Assembly: GCA_963169055.1 (NCBI GenBank) | Contig: CAUJFU010000318.1 | Location: forward strand, 1-16,213 | Length of the DNA stretch: 16,213 nt | Direction of reading: 5' to 3' | DNA from: Myxococcota bacterium | GTDB lineage: Bacteria > Myxococcota_C > UBA6777 | Shown here: positions 1 through 11,217 of the stretch, one piece after another | Layout of the letters: the number at the start of each line of letters is the position of its first letter | Position numbering within the stretch: position 1 is the stretch's first letter | The notes under the pieces: generated by a model | Seen by the model: the letters and a program-made list of their open reading frames with translations, nothing else | Databases searched by the model: none | Told to the model about the DNA's origin: nothing | Translations under genes and position numbers: made by a program

Positions 1-3827
<3,827 letters not shown>

Positions 3828-3862
3828 TTTTAGGCGATGGAGGATGTCGTGGGGGGGATTTT

Positions 3863-3924
3863 GTGGGGCTTTGCCCCACGCCCCACAAGGGAACGCCGTC
3901 CCCTTGACCCCGGATTGACGGGGT
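3863..3924. repeat. Triple stem-loop cluster between convergent gyrB and htpG (REP-like or terminator)
   Basis: Three stems follow one another: GTGGGGC/GCCCCAC (3863-3869 with 3873-3879, TTT loop), AAGGG/CCCTT (3887-3891 with 3901-3905), and ACCCCG/CGGGGT (3907-3912 with 3919-3924). GCCCCAC occurs twice in tandem at 3873-3886, giving an alternative partner for the first stem. A short T run follows at 3933-3937. The position between two convergent genes suits a bidirectional terminator. The compact palindromic architecture also resembles dispersed intergenic REP-type elements; that second reading is inference, as only one copy is seen in this window. Confidence 0.6.
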
Positions 3925-4039
3925 GAACTGACGTTTTTCAAACAAACTGCGGTTTTGCTCGAAGGTACGCGAACACGTGGGGACCGTTTGAAGGTGGGCG
4001 AACGCGGGAGTTTGCTTATCGCGTCGGTGGTGTCGGTAT

Positions 4040-5998
4040 TTAGGCGGTGAGGGAGCGTTCCATCATGGAAGCGACGAGTTGATTAAAGCGGTGGGGATCG
4101 TGGAGTTCGGAGCCTTCGGCAAGAAGGGCGTAGCCGAGCAAGATCTCGGCGTATTCGCCGACGGAGGGATCTTCTGTGTTGGCTTGGTAACGTTTTTCAA
4201 GCTGCAAAAAGATCGGATGTTGGGGATTGAGTTCCATGATGCGTTTTTGTTTGGGAATTTTTCTAGATTGGCTTTGGTTCAGCAGGCGCTCAAAGTTGGC
4301 GCTGTGATCGTGTTCGTTGCCGACAAGGCAGACGGGGGAGTTTGTCAAACGGCTCGATAGGCGGACTTCTTTGATGTGTTTGGAGAGTTTGTCTTTGATC
4401 TTGTCGAGCAGCGGGGCGATTTCTTTTTGTTTTTCCTTGCGCTCTTTTTCGGCCTTTTCTTTTTCTTCGTCCGTACCCAGATCGATCTCGCCTTTGCCGA
4501 CAGATTGGAGCTTTTTGTCTTTGTATTCGGTGAGGTGTTGCACCATGATCTCGTCGATGGCATCGATGAGATAGAGGACTTCTACGCCTTTGGCTTTGAA
4601 GGCTTCGAGATGAGGGGAGTGTTCGACGACTTCGCGGCTTTCGCCTGTGAGGTAGTAGATGGCTTCTTGGCCGTCTTTCATGCGCTCGGTGTATTCGCGC
4701 AAAGAGACCCATTTTTCGGAATCGGCAGAAGATTGGAACAAGAGTAGATCCGCGATCCGTTCGCGGTGTTCGAAGTCTTCAGCCAGTCCTTCCTTGATCG
4801 CACGACCAAAGGCTTTCCAAAACTTGAGGTATTCGGCGTTGTCTTCGGCCTCTTTCATCTCTTTGAGTTTGTCGAGCAGCTTGCGTGTCAGGTATTTGCG
4901 GATCTGCGTGATATGGCGATCTTGTTGGAGGAGTTCACGCGAGACATTGAGCGGAAGATCCGCCGAATCCACGACGCCGCGCACAAAACGCAGGTAGCTT
5001 GGAAGAAGCTCTTGGCAGCGTTCCATAATCAAGACGCGGCGGACATACAATTGTAGGCCGCGCTCTGCTCCATAATAGTACAGATCCTGCGATGGTTCCG
5101 AGGGGATGAACAACAAGGCTTGGTATTCGAGCGAGCCTTCGACTTTGAGCAAGAGGTGTGTCAGAGCAGGGCGCCAATCGTGGGCAATGTGCTTGTAAAA
5201 CTCGGAGAGTTCGTCTTTTTGGATTTCTGATTCGCGGCGTGTCCACAACGGTTTCATGGAGTTGAAGGTGACTTCTTCCACCGTTGTTTCGAATTCATCG
5301 TCAACTTCGTTGCCTTCGGCGTCGCGTTTGGGGATCTCGCGTTCTTCTTTGCAGCGGATCGGGAAGCTCACAAAGTCCGAATAACGCTTGACGATCCGCT
5401 TGAGTTGCCAAGTGTCCGCGTAATCGTCGAGCTTGTTTTCGGGATCGGCTTCTTTGAGGTGGAGGGTGACGCTTGTCCCGTGAGTCGGGCGGATCGCGTC
5501 GCTGATCTGGTAGGTTCCGTCGCCTGTGGATTCCCAACGGGTGGCTTCTTCTTCTCCTGCGCGGCGGGTCACCAACGTCACACGATCCGCCACCATAAAG
5601 CTCGAATAGAACCCCACCCCAAACTGCCCGATCAGCGTGTTGCTGAGTTCTTGATGGTCTGAGCCTTTGAGGTTGCCCAGCATCTCTTTGGTTCCCGAAT
5701 GAGCGATCGTTCCGATGTTTTTGATCACTTCTTGTTTATTCATCCCGATGCCGTTGTCGTGGATCGTCAACGTTCGGTGTTCTTTGTCCACTTCCAATCG
5801 GATCTCAAGGGTCTCGTTGTCGTTTTTGAGTTCGGGATGGGTCAAGTATTCGAAGCGAAGCTTATCGAGGGCATCCGAAGCGTTCGAGATTAATTCGCGT
5901 AAAAAGATCTCTTTGTTTGTATACAGCGAATGAATCATCAAGTGCAGGAGTTGTTGGGTTTCCGCTTGAAATCGATGAGTTTCGACATGCTGTTCCAT
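4040..5998 (-). CDS. htpG: Hsp90-family molecular chaperone HtpG
   Basis: Cytosolic ATP-dependent Hsp90 chaperone, 652 residues (E. coli HtpG 624). The Bergerat ATP-binding fold is clear: RELISNASDALDK (Glu35, Asn39), DNGIGM (Asp81), GTIAHSGTKEM, and the glycine lid GQFGVGFYSSF. The middle domain has SEFYKHIAHDW, LRFVRGVVDSADLPLNVSREL with the conserved Arg that contacts ATP phosphate, and KEGLAEDFEHRE. The C-terminal dimerisation domain follows a Lys/Glu-rich stretch. The start at 5998 is chosen because AAGGAG lies 8 nt upstream (plus-strand CTCCTT at 6007-6012) and translation from it (MEQHVETHRFQAE...) aligns with family N-termini; the in-frame extension to 6109 has no homology-like sequence. 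No CIRCE-type inverted repeat is visible upstream. The binding-lipoprotein gene lies 224 nt upstream on the same strand. Confidence 0.98.
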   Translation of the reverse strand: MEQHVETHRFQAETQQLLHLMIHSLYTNKEIFLRELISNASDALDKLRFEYLTHPELKNDNETLEIRLEVDKEHRTLTIHDNGIGMNKQEVIKNIGTIAHSGTKEMLGNLKGSDHQELSNTLIGQFGVGFYSSFMVADRVTLVTRRAGEEEATRWESTGDGTYQISDAIRPTHGTSVTLHLKEADPENKLDDYADTWQLKRIVKRYSDFVSFPIRCKEEREIPKRDAEGNEVDDEFETTVEEVTFNSMKPLWTRRESEIQKDELSEFYKHIAHDWRPALTHLLLKVEGSLEYQALLFIPSEPSQDLYYYGAERGLQLYVRRVLIMERCQELLPSYLRFVRGVVDSADLPLNVSRELLQQDRHITQIRKYLTRKLLDKLKEMKEAEDNAEYLKFWKAFGRAIKEGLAEDFEHRERIADLLLFQSSADSEKWVSLREYTERMKDGQEAIYYLTGESREVVEHSPHLEAFKAKGVEVLYLIDAIDEIMVQHLTEYKDKKLQSVGKGEIDLGTDEEKEKAEKERKEKQKEIAPLLDKIKDKLSKHIKEVRLSSRLTNSPVCLVGNEHDHSANFERLLNQSQSRKIPKQKRIMELNPQHPIFLQLEKRYQANTEDPSVGEYAEILLGYALLAEGSELHDPHRFNQLVASMMERSLTA

Positions 5999-6120
5999 GC
6001 GATGCGCTCCTTCTGTGTGTGGTTTATGGCAAAGGTGCGCTTGTGTGACGCTCTGCCATCCAATAGAAAACGCACGCAATCTAACGCAGGCCGACCGATT
6101 GGCAAGCAAAGTCTGGAGTT

Positions 6121-6240
6121 GTTTTCCGACGCCTTGGCCTTGGGTGGCTCACCCGCTCGGAATCCTCTCAAAGATAGTGCAGATACAGCGGGCTGTTTTC
6201 CAACGCGCCCGCTTTGGGTGGCTTACCAGCCTCGCCAATC
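6121..6240. repeat. Imperfect direct repeat spanning the 3' end of the binding-lipoprotein gene
   Basis: The segment 6121-6164 recurs imperfectly at 6195-6240, offset by 74 bp, with about 35 matching positions in 46 aligned columns by hand; the best core is TTGGGTGGCT. The second copy contains the stop codon (6223-6225) and last codons of the minus-strand lipoprotein gene, so the first copy is a degenerate duplicate of that gene's 3' end placed just downstream of it. Confidence 0.6.
6187..6213 (-). terminator. GC-rich stem-loop downstream of the binding-lipoprotein gene
   Basis: AGCGGGC (6187-6193) pairs perfectly with GCCCGCT (6207-6213) around a 13-nt loop, starting 9 nt past the lipoprotein stop in the minus direction. 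There is no U tract, so it may be a weak or Rho-assisted terminator, or a 3' stabilising hairpin between that gene and htpG. Confidence 0.35.
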
Positions 6241-7566
6241 TTCTTTTAATTCGATGGAGACTTCTTGGAGGAAGGATAGTTTGCCTTGTGTATCCACTTT
6301 ATAGATGAAAGCCCCCGATGTTGGGCGATGATCGTTGGCAGTAAAGGTGATCGGAGAGGTGAGGCCGCCTGTGGAGATTTTGCTGAAGGTTTCGAGTGCG
6401 GCTTTGATGTTGGGGCCGGTGATCTGTTTGTCTTCTTTGATCAGTTGTTCGACGGCTTTTTTCCAAAGCAGAAAAGCAGCGTAGCCTTGGACGTACTTTG
6501 TATCGGCGAATTTGTCGGTGGATTCTTTGTTGTTTTCTCTCCATTTCTTTTGCAAGATCACGACGTTTTTCATCTCAGGGTAATTAAGATCGCCGTAGAG
6601 AGCAAAAGGCATCACGCCAAAGAGCCTGTTGGCACAGGGCTGTTCGTTGGGCTGGTTTGGATCTTTGCACTGCCCGGGAGCGGTTTCGTCGAAAGCCCAA
6701 TTGTTGGCGATCATGTTGGCGTTGTTTGGGGCGTACTTGAGAACAGAGCGGGCTGTGAACATCGCCGTTTTAAGTGTGTTTCCTAGCCATATCCAGATCT
6801 TGTCTTGCTCCGTAAATGTGTTTTTAGCGAAGAAATCTTTGACTTTTGCATCGATCTGTTCTTGTGTTTCGGTCATCTCAACGATCATCGTTCCTGCGAT
6901 CTCAAGACCGATCTCTTTTGCATAGAGGCGTGCTGGGATCAGGGGATCGGTGCAGTATGTGTTGGTGCAGCCCGCGAAAAGTAGCTTTTGACCGCCGCTG
7001 TCTTTGACGAACTTCATGGCTATCCGAATGGCGGTGGAATAGTCCGTACCTGCGTAGAAATTGTAGGGAGAGCCTGTGGTTTTGATTTCGACAGGTGTTC
7101 CGTCAGGAAGGACGAGGCTTTTTTGGACATCAATCGGTGTTGCAAGGCTACCTAGATAAGACGCCGATATATAGACTTTTTGATCTTCTTTGGCCTTTCC
7201 GCTGAGGAAGTAAGCGTCGTTCGTGCCCCATCCGAAGACAGTGACGATCTTTGACCAGTTGGGTTCTTTGCGCCATCCGTCATAGATCGTGATGGCTTTG
7301 TTTTTGTCGTAGGCGTAGTCTTGCCAGTCGATCTCGATCTTGTAGAGGGTGTTTCCTTTTTTCAGGAGTTGTTCTTTGTTGGATTCGAGGATGGAGTCGT
7401 TGATGGCTTCGCGGTAGGGTTGGATCGCCGTCGTTGGTCCGGTGGTGTCCCAAAATCCTTTGACGTAGATCGTCTCGGTGACGGTGGGCGTGGGGGGAGG
7501 TTGGCACGCAAAAAGAAGGGCCATCCCAGCAAAAGCAAAGAGGCTAAGAAAGAAAGGGCGCTGCAT
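6223..7566 (-). CDS. Branched-chain amino-acid-type ABC transporter substrate-binding lipoprotein
   Basis: Predicted lipoprotein of 447 residues resembling the LivK/type I periplasmic-binding fold (Peripla_BP_6). The N-terminus is a lipoprotein signal: MQRPFF, a hydrophobic stretch, then lipobox LFAC with Cys21, followed by the linker QPPPTPT. Type I fold features include GPTTAIQPYREAIND near the start, a YFLSGKAKEDQKVYISASYLGS stretch in the first lobe, GTDYSTAIRIAMKFVKDSGGQKLLFAG at the lobe junction, and VQGYAAFLLWKKAVEQ late in the protein. Two close Cys pairs (GCTNTYC and QCKDPNQPNEQPC) may form disulfides. The start at 7566 has GGAGAA 6 nt upstream (plus-strand 7573-7578); the open frame continues to 7701 without signal-like sequence. 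No permease or ATPase genes are adjacent, so it is an orphan binding protein and its ligand is unknown; a sensory role is possible. Confidence 0.8.
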   Translation of the reverse strand: MQRPFFLSLFAFAGMALLFACQPPPTPTVTETIYVKGFWDTTGPTTAIQPYREAINDSILESNKEQLLKKGNTLYKIEIDWQDYAYDKNKAITIYDGWRKEPNWSKIVTVFGWGTNDAYFLSGKAKEDQKVYISASYLGSLATPIDVQKSLVLPDGTPVEIKTTGSPYNFYAGTDYSTAIRIAMKFVKDSGGQKLLFAGCTNTYCTDPLIPARLYAKEIGLEIAGTMIVEMTETQEQIDAKVKDFFAKNTFTEQDKIWIWLGNTLKTAMFTARSVLKYAPNNANMIANNWAFDETAPGQCKDPNQPNEQPCANRLFGVMPFALYGDLNYPEMKNVVILQKKWRENNKESTDKFADTKYVQGYAAFLLWKKAVEQLIKEDKQITGPNIKAALETFSKISTGGLTSPITFTANDHRPTSGAFIYKVDTQGKLSFLQEVSIELKEDWRGW

Positions 7567-7721
7567 GATGTGTTCTCCGTTGGTTGGGTCTTCGTTGGGC
7601 ATCGAGGTGTTTCGGTGTTGAATGTCTTGGGGGAAAGGGTTTTGAATCAAAATAGAATTGCGCAGGCACAGCTTTTTTGTCAACGGGGTTAGTTTTGTCA
7701 AAAAACGATAGCAAATAATCG

Positions 7722-7736
7722 AATAGATTGTCTATT
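7722..7736. promoter_or_regulatory. Palindromic operator-like site, copy 1
   Basis: AATAGATTGTCTATT: two 6-bp arms, perfectly complementary, around TTG. It matches a second copy at 7804-7818 in 12 of 15 positions, and the differences keep the dyad symmetry. It lies 156 bp upstream of the lipoprotein start. Flanking CAAATA (7712-7717) and TATTTG (7733-7738) give a further overlapping inverted repeat. Confidence 0.5.
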
Positions 7737-7803
7737 TGAAAAAAAAGAACAGAATAAGTTTCTTGTGGAAATTTGGGGAGAGACGATGGAGGGCGACTTG
7801 TCA

Positions 7804-7818
7804 GATAGATTTTCTATC
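7804..7818. promoter_or_regulatory. Palindromic operator-like site, copy 2
   Basis: GATAGATTTTCTATC: perfect 6-bp arms around TTT. The outer base pair is G-C here and A-T in copy 1, a compensatory change that preserves the palindrome. Centre-to-centre distance from copy 1 is 82 bp; it lies 131 bp upstream of the AsmA gene start. Confidence 0.5.
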
Positions 7819-7948
7819 GGGGCGAGCGTATTTGGAGGAAGGAAGGGAAGCAAGGGGACGGGGGTTGGCTTGTGTTGGGGGATGGTGGTAGTCTGTCGCA
7901 CACAACCTCGGGGACGAGAACCCATAAAGAGAAAGGAATCAGAGACTT

Positions 7949-10900
7949 ATGTTCAAAAAGTTGTTACGCATTGGGTTGATTTTATTCGTACTTTTCGTGT
8001 TGGCGGTGATCGGCTTGGTGATCGCGGTGCGTGTGATGTTTCCGCCAGAGCGGATTCGTGCGCTTGCAGAGGAACAAGTCAGCAAAGCCCTTCGGCGTGA
8101 AGTGCAGATCAAAGGAGCGGGCCTGACGGTGTATCCGATCTTTGGGATACGACTCGAAGGACTTCAGATCAGCAACACTTCGCGGGTGACCAAAGTGTCC
8201 GAACCAACGACACTTTGGAAGCTTCTTGAAAGCCAAGGTTTGAAAAAAGACCGTGTATCGGTGGTTCAAAACGGCAAGGCGATCGAAGACTTCCAATCGG
8301 AGGATATCTCGCTGAAAAAAGGCGATGTTTTGCGCATCGAGCGTTCGGGATTTCGCAACAAAGAAGCGTTGTTTGGTCTTGAAAAGTTGGTGATCGCGGT
8401 CAAAGTCATCCCGTTGCTCAGTCGCAAAGTCGAGATCCAAAAAATCTCTTTAGAGCGCTTACAAGTTCTTGTCGAAGTCGATGCTCGTGGTTCGTTTAAC
8501 TTCGATGACTTGTTGGTGTCTCCGAGCAAAGAAGACGAAGAGAAGCGCAAGGAAGAAGAGAAGAAAAAGCCCAAAGCAGAGGCTACGAAAAAAGAGGATG
8601 CGCCTTCACAGCCGATCAGCCTGCGCCTCGATGCGTTCGAGATCAAGGATTCGACCATCGTCTATTACAACCGCAAAACCCAACAAGAAGTGATCCTTGA
8701 AGGGATCAACCAAACATTGTCCGCGTCTTTTGATACAACCATGACCAACGTGCTGAGCAAAGGTCTGTTCGAGATCAAGCGGATCGCGTTGCGCGGTCGT
8801 GGCTTGCCTGTGCGTAAGTCGGGCCTGTATTTTTCGATGAAGCACGATGTGAATGTCGCGTTAAAGGCTGGAAATCTTCGGATCAACCAGTTTACGGTGG
8901 GGTTCCAAAAGACCGCATTGACCACAACAGGCGTTGTGAACGGCTTTAACAAAAAAGTTCCACACGTGGATATCGCGATCAAGACCAACAAGATCCGTCT
9001 CCAAGATCTGTTCAAAGAAGTCCCCCCCGCGATGTTCCCCCAAGCACGAAAGATGAGCGTCAAAGGCGAGGCCCAACTCGGTGTGACCATCAAAGGCAAA
9101 CTGGATGCGAAAAAGCCGTCGCAGCTTCCCGCGATCAAAGGCTCGTTTCAGCTTACAGGAGGTCGTTTCCAGTACGCTGATCTGCCCAAAGCCATCGAAC
9201 AATTGAATATGGATATCCACTTTACCGAAGACTCTCTCGATGTGAAAAAGTTGGCTTTCCTGCTCGGAACCAACCCCGTCTCCTTGCTTGCGAAGATCAA
9301 CCACTTCAAACAACCTGTGGTGGATGTTGCGATCAAAGCAAACGTCGATCTCGGTAGTCTCAAGTCTGCGGTCAAACTTCCCGAGGGCGTCTCCGTTGGA
9401 GGCTCGATCAAGGCCGATGTGACGGCCAAAGGAAAGATCGAGCCCAAAAACCCCGAAGCCATCGACGTCAAAGGGCAAGTGGTTTTTGCCCAAGTCGTTG
9501 CTACCACCCCCGCCGTTAAAAAACCCGTCCAAGTCAACGGCACGTTCAAGTTCAGCAACCAAGAGATCAGCCTCGAAGAACTCACCTCAACGATCGGTCG
9601 ATCTTCCTTTACGATGGATATGAAGATCCGCGATTATCTAAGCCTCGCGCTGCCCAAGAAAGTGCGCGAGAAAACCACGCGGGTCACTTATAGCATGAAC
9701 GCTCCGTTGATCGATCTCAACGAGATGCTCGGGCAATCCAAAGGAACCAGCGAACCCGGCCCTCCCGTCAAAAAAGCCAAAGCCTCCGCAGCATCGTCTT
9801 CTTCGAGCAGCACAGGCGATGAACCGATCAGCATCCCCAAACTTCCCAACGTCACCTTTGATGGAAAGATCCGTGTCACCAAGCTGCTCTACAAAACCCT
9901 CCCGATCGAAAACGGCATGATCGATCTTTCCTACAAACAAGGAAAAGTGAAGTTTGTTCTCAAGGCGGGCCTGTTTAGTGGCCGGATGGTCGAGGATATG
10001 GATCTCGATATCTCAAACCCCAAACAGATCCGCATGACCAACCGCTTTGATTGCGTAAAGGTCGAAGCCAACGACTTCATCTCGAACTTTAATGATATCC
10101 CCCAAAATGACGGCGGCTTCTTTTCTCGCCTCAAAAGCATGGACAACAAAGTTTACGGAAAACTCGACCTCACCACGCGCCTTTCGAGCCGTGGCATCAC
10201 TTCCAATCAACTGAAAAAAAATCTATCGGGAACCATCGTTGCTAAGCTCTACAAAGGAAAGCTCAAAAACGCCAGTATCCTCGAAGAGATGACCTCTACC
10301 ATCCCGCCCATCGTTCGTAAGTTTTTGCCCAAGCTCTCGGATCTGACGATGAATAAGGTGACGGAGATGAAGATGGAAGTCAAAGACGGGAAGATCCATG
10401 TCACCGATCTTGGCATCCCCACGCGCCAGTTTACACTCGCGGGCTACGGGACGATCAGCCTCGATAGCAAGGTCAGCATGAAGATGGATGTCGTCTTAAA
10501 TCGGGCGCTTTCGCAAAAAATCCTCCAACAGCAAAAACGCCTTCAAAAAGCAGCAGGAGGTTTTGCCAAAAAGCTCGCGGGTGGGGCTTTTGCAGGTCAT
10601 GTGGACAAACTCACAGGCAAACTGCAACTGATCCCGAGCGATAAAAAAGGTCAGATCGCTCCGATTGTTGGGGCTTTTGGTCTTGCAAGCAAAATGGCTT
10701 ACAAGTTCGTTGGCTTCAAAGGCGGAACCACCAGCAGCGGTGACTCGGGAGGCAGCGAAGACCTCGGAAAACAGGCCAAAAAGCTGGTGTCCGAACAGAT
10801 CGATAAAGCCAAAAAACAAGCGATGAAGGCGTTGGATGATGCGAAGAAAAAAGCGATGCAAGCCGCAGATGACGCGAAACGTCAAGCTCTTCAAAAAGCC

Positions 10901-11062
10901 GACGCAGCGAAAAAACAAGCGATGAAGGCCGCCGATGATGCCAGAAGAAGAGGCGAACAAGCCGCCCGTGATGCTTCCCGTCGCGCTCAACAACAAGTGG
11001 AAAAAAAGAAAAAAGAACTCGAAGAACAAGCCAAAAAAGCCATCCAACTTCCCAAGTGGTAG
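7949..11062 (+). CDS. AsmA-family envelope protein with beta-grasp insert and hendecad-repeat tail
   Basis: Large (1037-residue) AsmA-like protein. AsmA/TamB relatives form bridge-like envelope proteins linked to lipid transport and outer-membrane homeostasis. Residues 5-28 are one N-terminal membrane anchor (KKLLRIGLILFVLFVLAVIG), with the remainder predicted periplasmic. AsmA hallmarks are LTVYPIFGIRLEGLQISN, then LEKLVIAVKVIPLLSRKVEIQKISLE and GSFNFDDLL, repeated beta-strand segments in the middle, and a C-terminal AsmA region around LKKNLSGTIVAKLYKGKLKNASI and DGKIHVTDLGIPTRQFTLAGYGTI. Additions are a ThiS-like stretch at about 79-132 between ISN and the LEKLVIAVKVIPLL strand, a charged Lys/Glu linker at 194-218, a Ser/Ala linker near 601-625, and a tail of 11-residue repeats at 954-1019. 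Start supported by AAAGGA 11 nt upstream. It is divergent from the lipoprotein gene; no obvious operon partner. Confidence 0.88.
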   Translation: MFKKLLRIGLILFVLFVLAVIGLVIAVRVMFPPERIRALAEEQVSKALRREVQIKGAGLTVYPIFGIRLEGLQISNTSRVTKVSEPTTLWKLLESQGLKKDRVSVVQNGKAIEDFQSEDISLKKGDVLRIERSGFRNKEALFGLEKLVIAVKVIPLLSRKVEIQKISLERLQVLVEVDARGSFNFDDLLVSPSKEDEEKRKEEEKKKPKAEATKKEDAPSQPISLRLDAFEIKDSTIVYYNRKTQQEVILEGINQTLSASFDTTMTNVLSKGLFEIKRIALRGRGLPVRKSGLYFSMKHDVNVALKAGNLRINQFTVGFQKTALTTTGVVNGFNKKVPHVDIAIKTNKIRLQDLFKEVPPAMFPQARKMSVKGEAQLGVTIKGKLDAKKPSQLPAIKGSFQLTGGRFQYADLPKAIEQLNMDIHFTEDSLDVKKLAFLLGTNPVSLLAKINHFKQPVVDVAIKANVDLGSLKSAVKLPEGVSVGGSIKADVTAKGKIEPKNPEAIDVKGQVVFAQVVATTPAVKKPVQVNGTFKFSNQEISLEELTSTIGRSSFTMDMKIRDYLSLALPKKVREKTTRVTYSMNAPLIDLNEMLGQSKGTSEPGPPVKKAKASAASSSSSSTGDEPISIPKLPNVTFDGKIRVTKLLYKTLPIENGMIDLSYKQGKVKFVLKAGLFSGRMVEDMDLDISNPKQIRMTNRFDCVKVEANDFISNFNDIPQNDGGFFSRLKSMDNKVYGKLDLTTRLSSRGITSNQLKKNLSGTIVAKLYKGKLKNASILEEMTSTIPPIVRKFLPKLSDLTMNKVTEMKMEVKDGKIHVTDLGIPTRQFTLAGYGTISLDSKVSMKMDVVLNRALSQKILQQQKRLQKAAGGFAKKLAGGAFAGHVDKLTGKLQLIPSDKKGQIAPIVGAFGLASKMAYKFVGFKGGTTSSGDSGGSEDLGKQAKKLVSEQIDKAKKQAMKALDDAKKKAMQAADDAKRQALQKADAAKKQAMKAADDARRRGEQAARDASRRAQQQVEKKKKELEEQAKKAIQLPKW
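8183..8344 (+). other. ThiS/MoaD-like beta-grasp segment inserted in the AsmA N-terminal domain
   Basis: Residues ~79-132 of the AsmA protein. The order of elements follows ThiS: a helix TTLWKLLESQGL, a strand RVSVVQNGKAI with the typical NG turn, then LKKGDVLRIER, corresponding to the final GD-containing strand. The preceding LQISNTSRVTKVSEP could supply the first hairpin. Typical AsmA proteins run directly from ISN-PGF to the next strand, and here the SGFRNKEAL after the segment looks like that continuation, supporting an insertion. The C-terminal GG used for thiocarboxylation in ThiS/MoaD is absent, so a binding rather than sulfur-carrier role is likelier. A LysM-like domain (TLW ... N ... 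L-GD-L-I) is the main alternative. Confidence 0.55.
10808..11005 (+). repeat. Six tandem 33-bp (11-residue) coding repeats in the AsmA tail
   Basis: Residues 954-1019 divide exactly into six 11-mers: AKKQAMKALDD, AKKKAMQAADD, AKRQALQKADA, AKKQAMKAADD, ARRRGEQAARD, ASRRAQQQVEK. Ala at position 1, then basic residues and a mostly Ala/Asp end, fit a hendecad helix. A near-identical DNA stretch recurs at 10811-10830 and 10910-10929, 99 bp (three units) apart, suggesting recent unit duplication. A Lys/Glu-rich helix continues to the C-terminus. Confidence 0.85.
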
Positions 11063-11120
11063 AAGCTGGCGGCTGGTTGGTATCGACGAAAAAGAAGATC
11101 GAAGGGGGGAGATTTTCGCG

Positions 11121-11217
11121 AGAAGAAGTGAGGGGGGGATTTAGCGGGCAGAGGGGAGCGAGCAGAAGCGAGGGGGGATTTAGCGGGCAGAGAGGAGCGA
11201 GAAGAAGTTAGCGAGGG
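11121..11217. repeat. Tandem ~39-bp repeat spanning the stop codon of the Cys-rich gene
   Basis: Unit 11121-11160 repeats at 11161-11199 (three mismatches and one G insertion), and a third partial unit starts at 11200 (AGAAGAAGT). The unit core is GGGATTTAGCGGGCAGAG. The second unit contains the stop codon (11180-11182) and final codons of the minus-strand Cys-rich gene, so the first is a downstream duplicate of that gene's end. It also fills most of the gap to the AsmA gene, in which no terminator is visible. Confidence 0.8.

Larger units (their letters stand above)
7567..7948. promoter_or_regulatory. Divergent intergenic region between binding lipoprotein and AsmA gene
   Basis: 382 bp without a convincing gene. 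The part from about 7640 to 7775 is distinctly AT-rich. On the minus strand a perfect TTGACA (plus-strand 7678-7683) could be a -35 box for the lipoprotein gene, but no good -10 lies at 16-18 nt; the nearest, TTCTAT, is at 20 nt. Two matching palindromes (listed separately) sit between this box and the AsmA start. The AsmA ribosome-binding site AAAGGA (7932-7937) is a rather long 11 nt from its ATG. Confidence 0.5.

Noticed and set aside
5999-6109. 37-residue N-terminal extension of HtpG
   Set aside because: A strong AAGGAG lies at 6007-6012, 8 nt before the ATG at 5998, and family N-termini align from there.
5999-6222. CIRCE or sigma-32-type heat-shock promoter upstream of htpG
   Set aside because: No TTAGCACTC-type inverted repeat or convincing heat-shock -35/-10 pair was found on inspection.
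7567-7701. 45-residue N-terminal extension of the binding lipoprotein
   Set aside because: The lipoprotein signal peptide must be N-terminal, and GGAGAA precedes the ATG at 7566.
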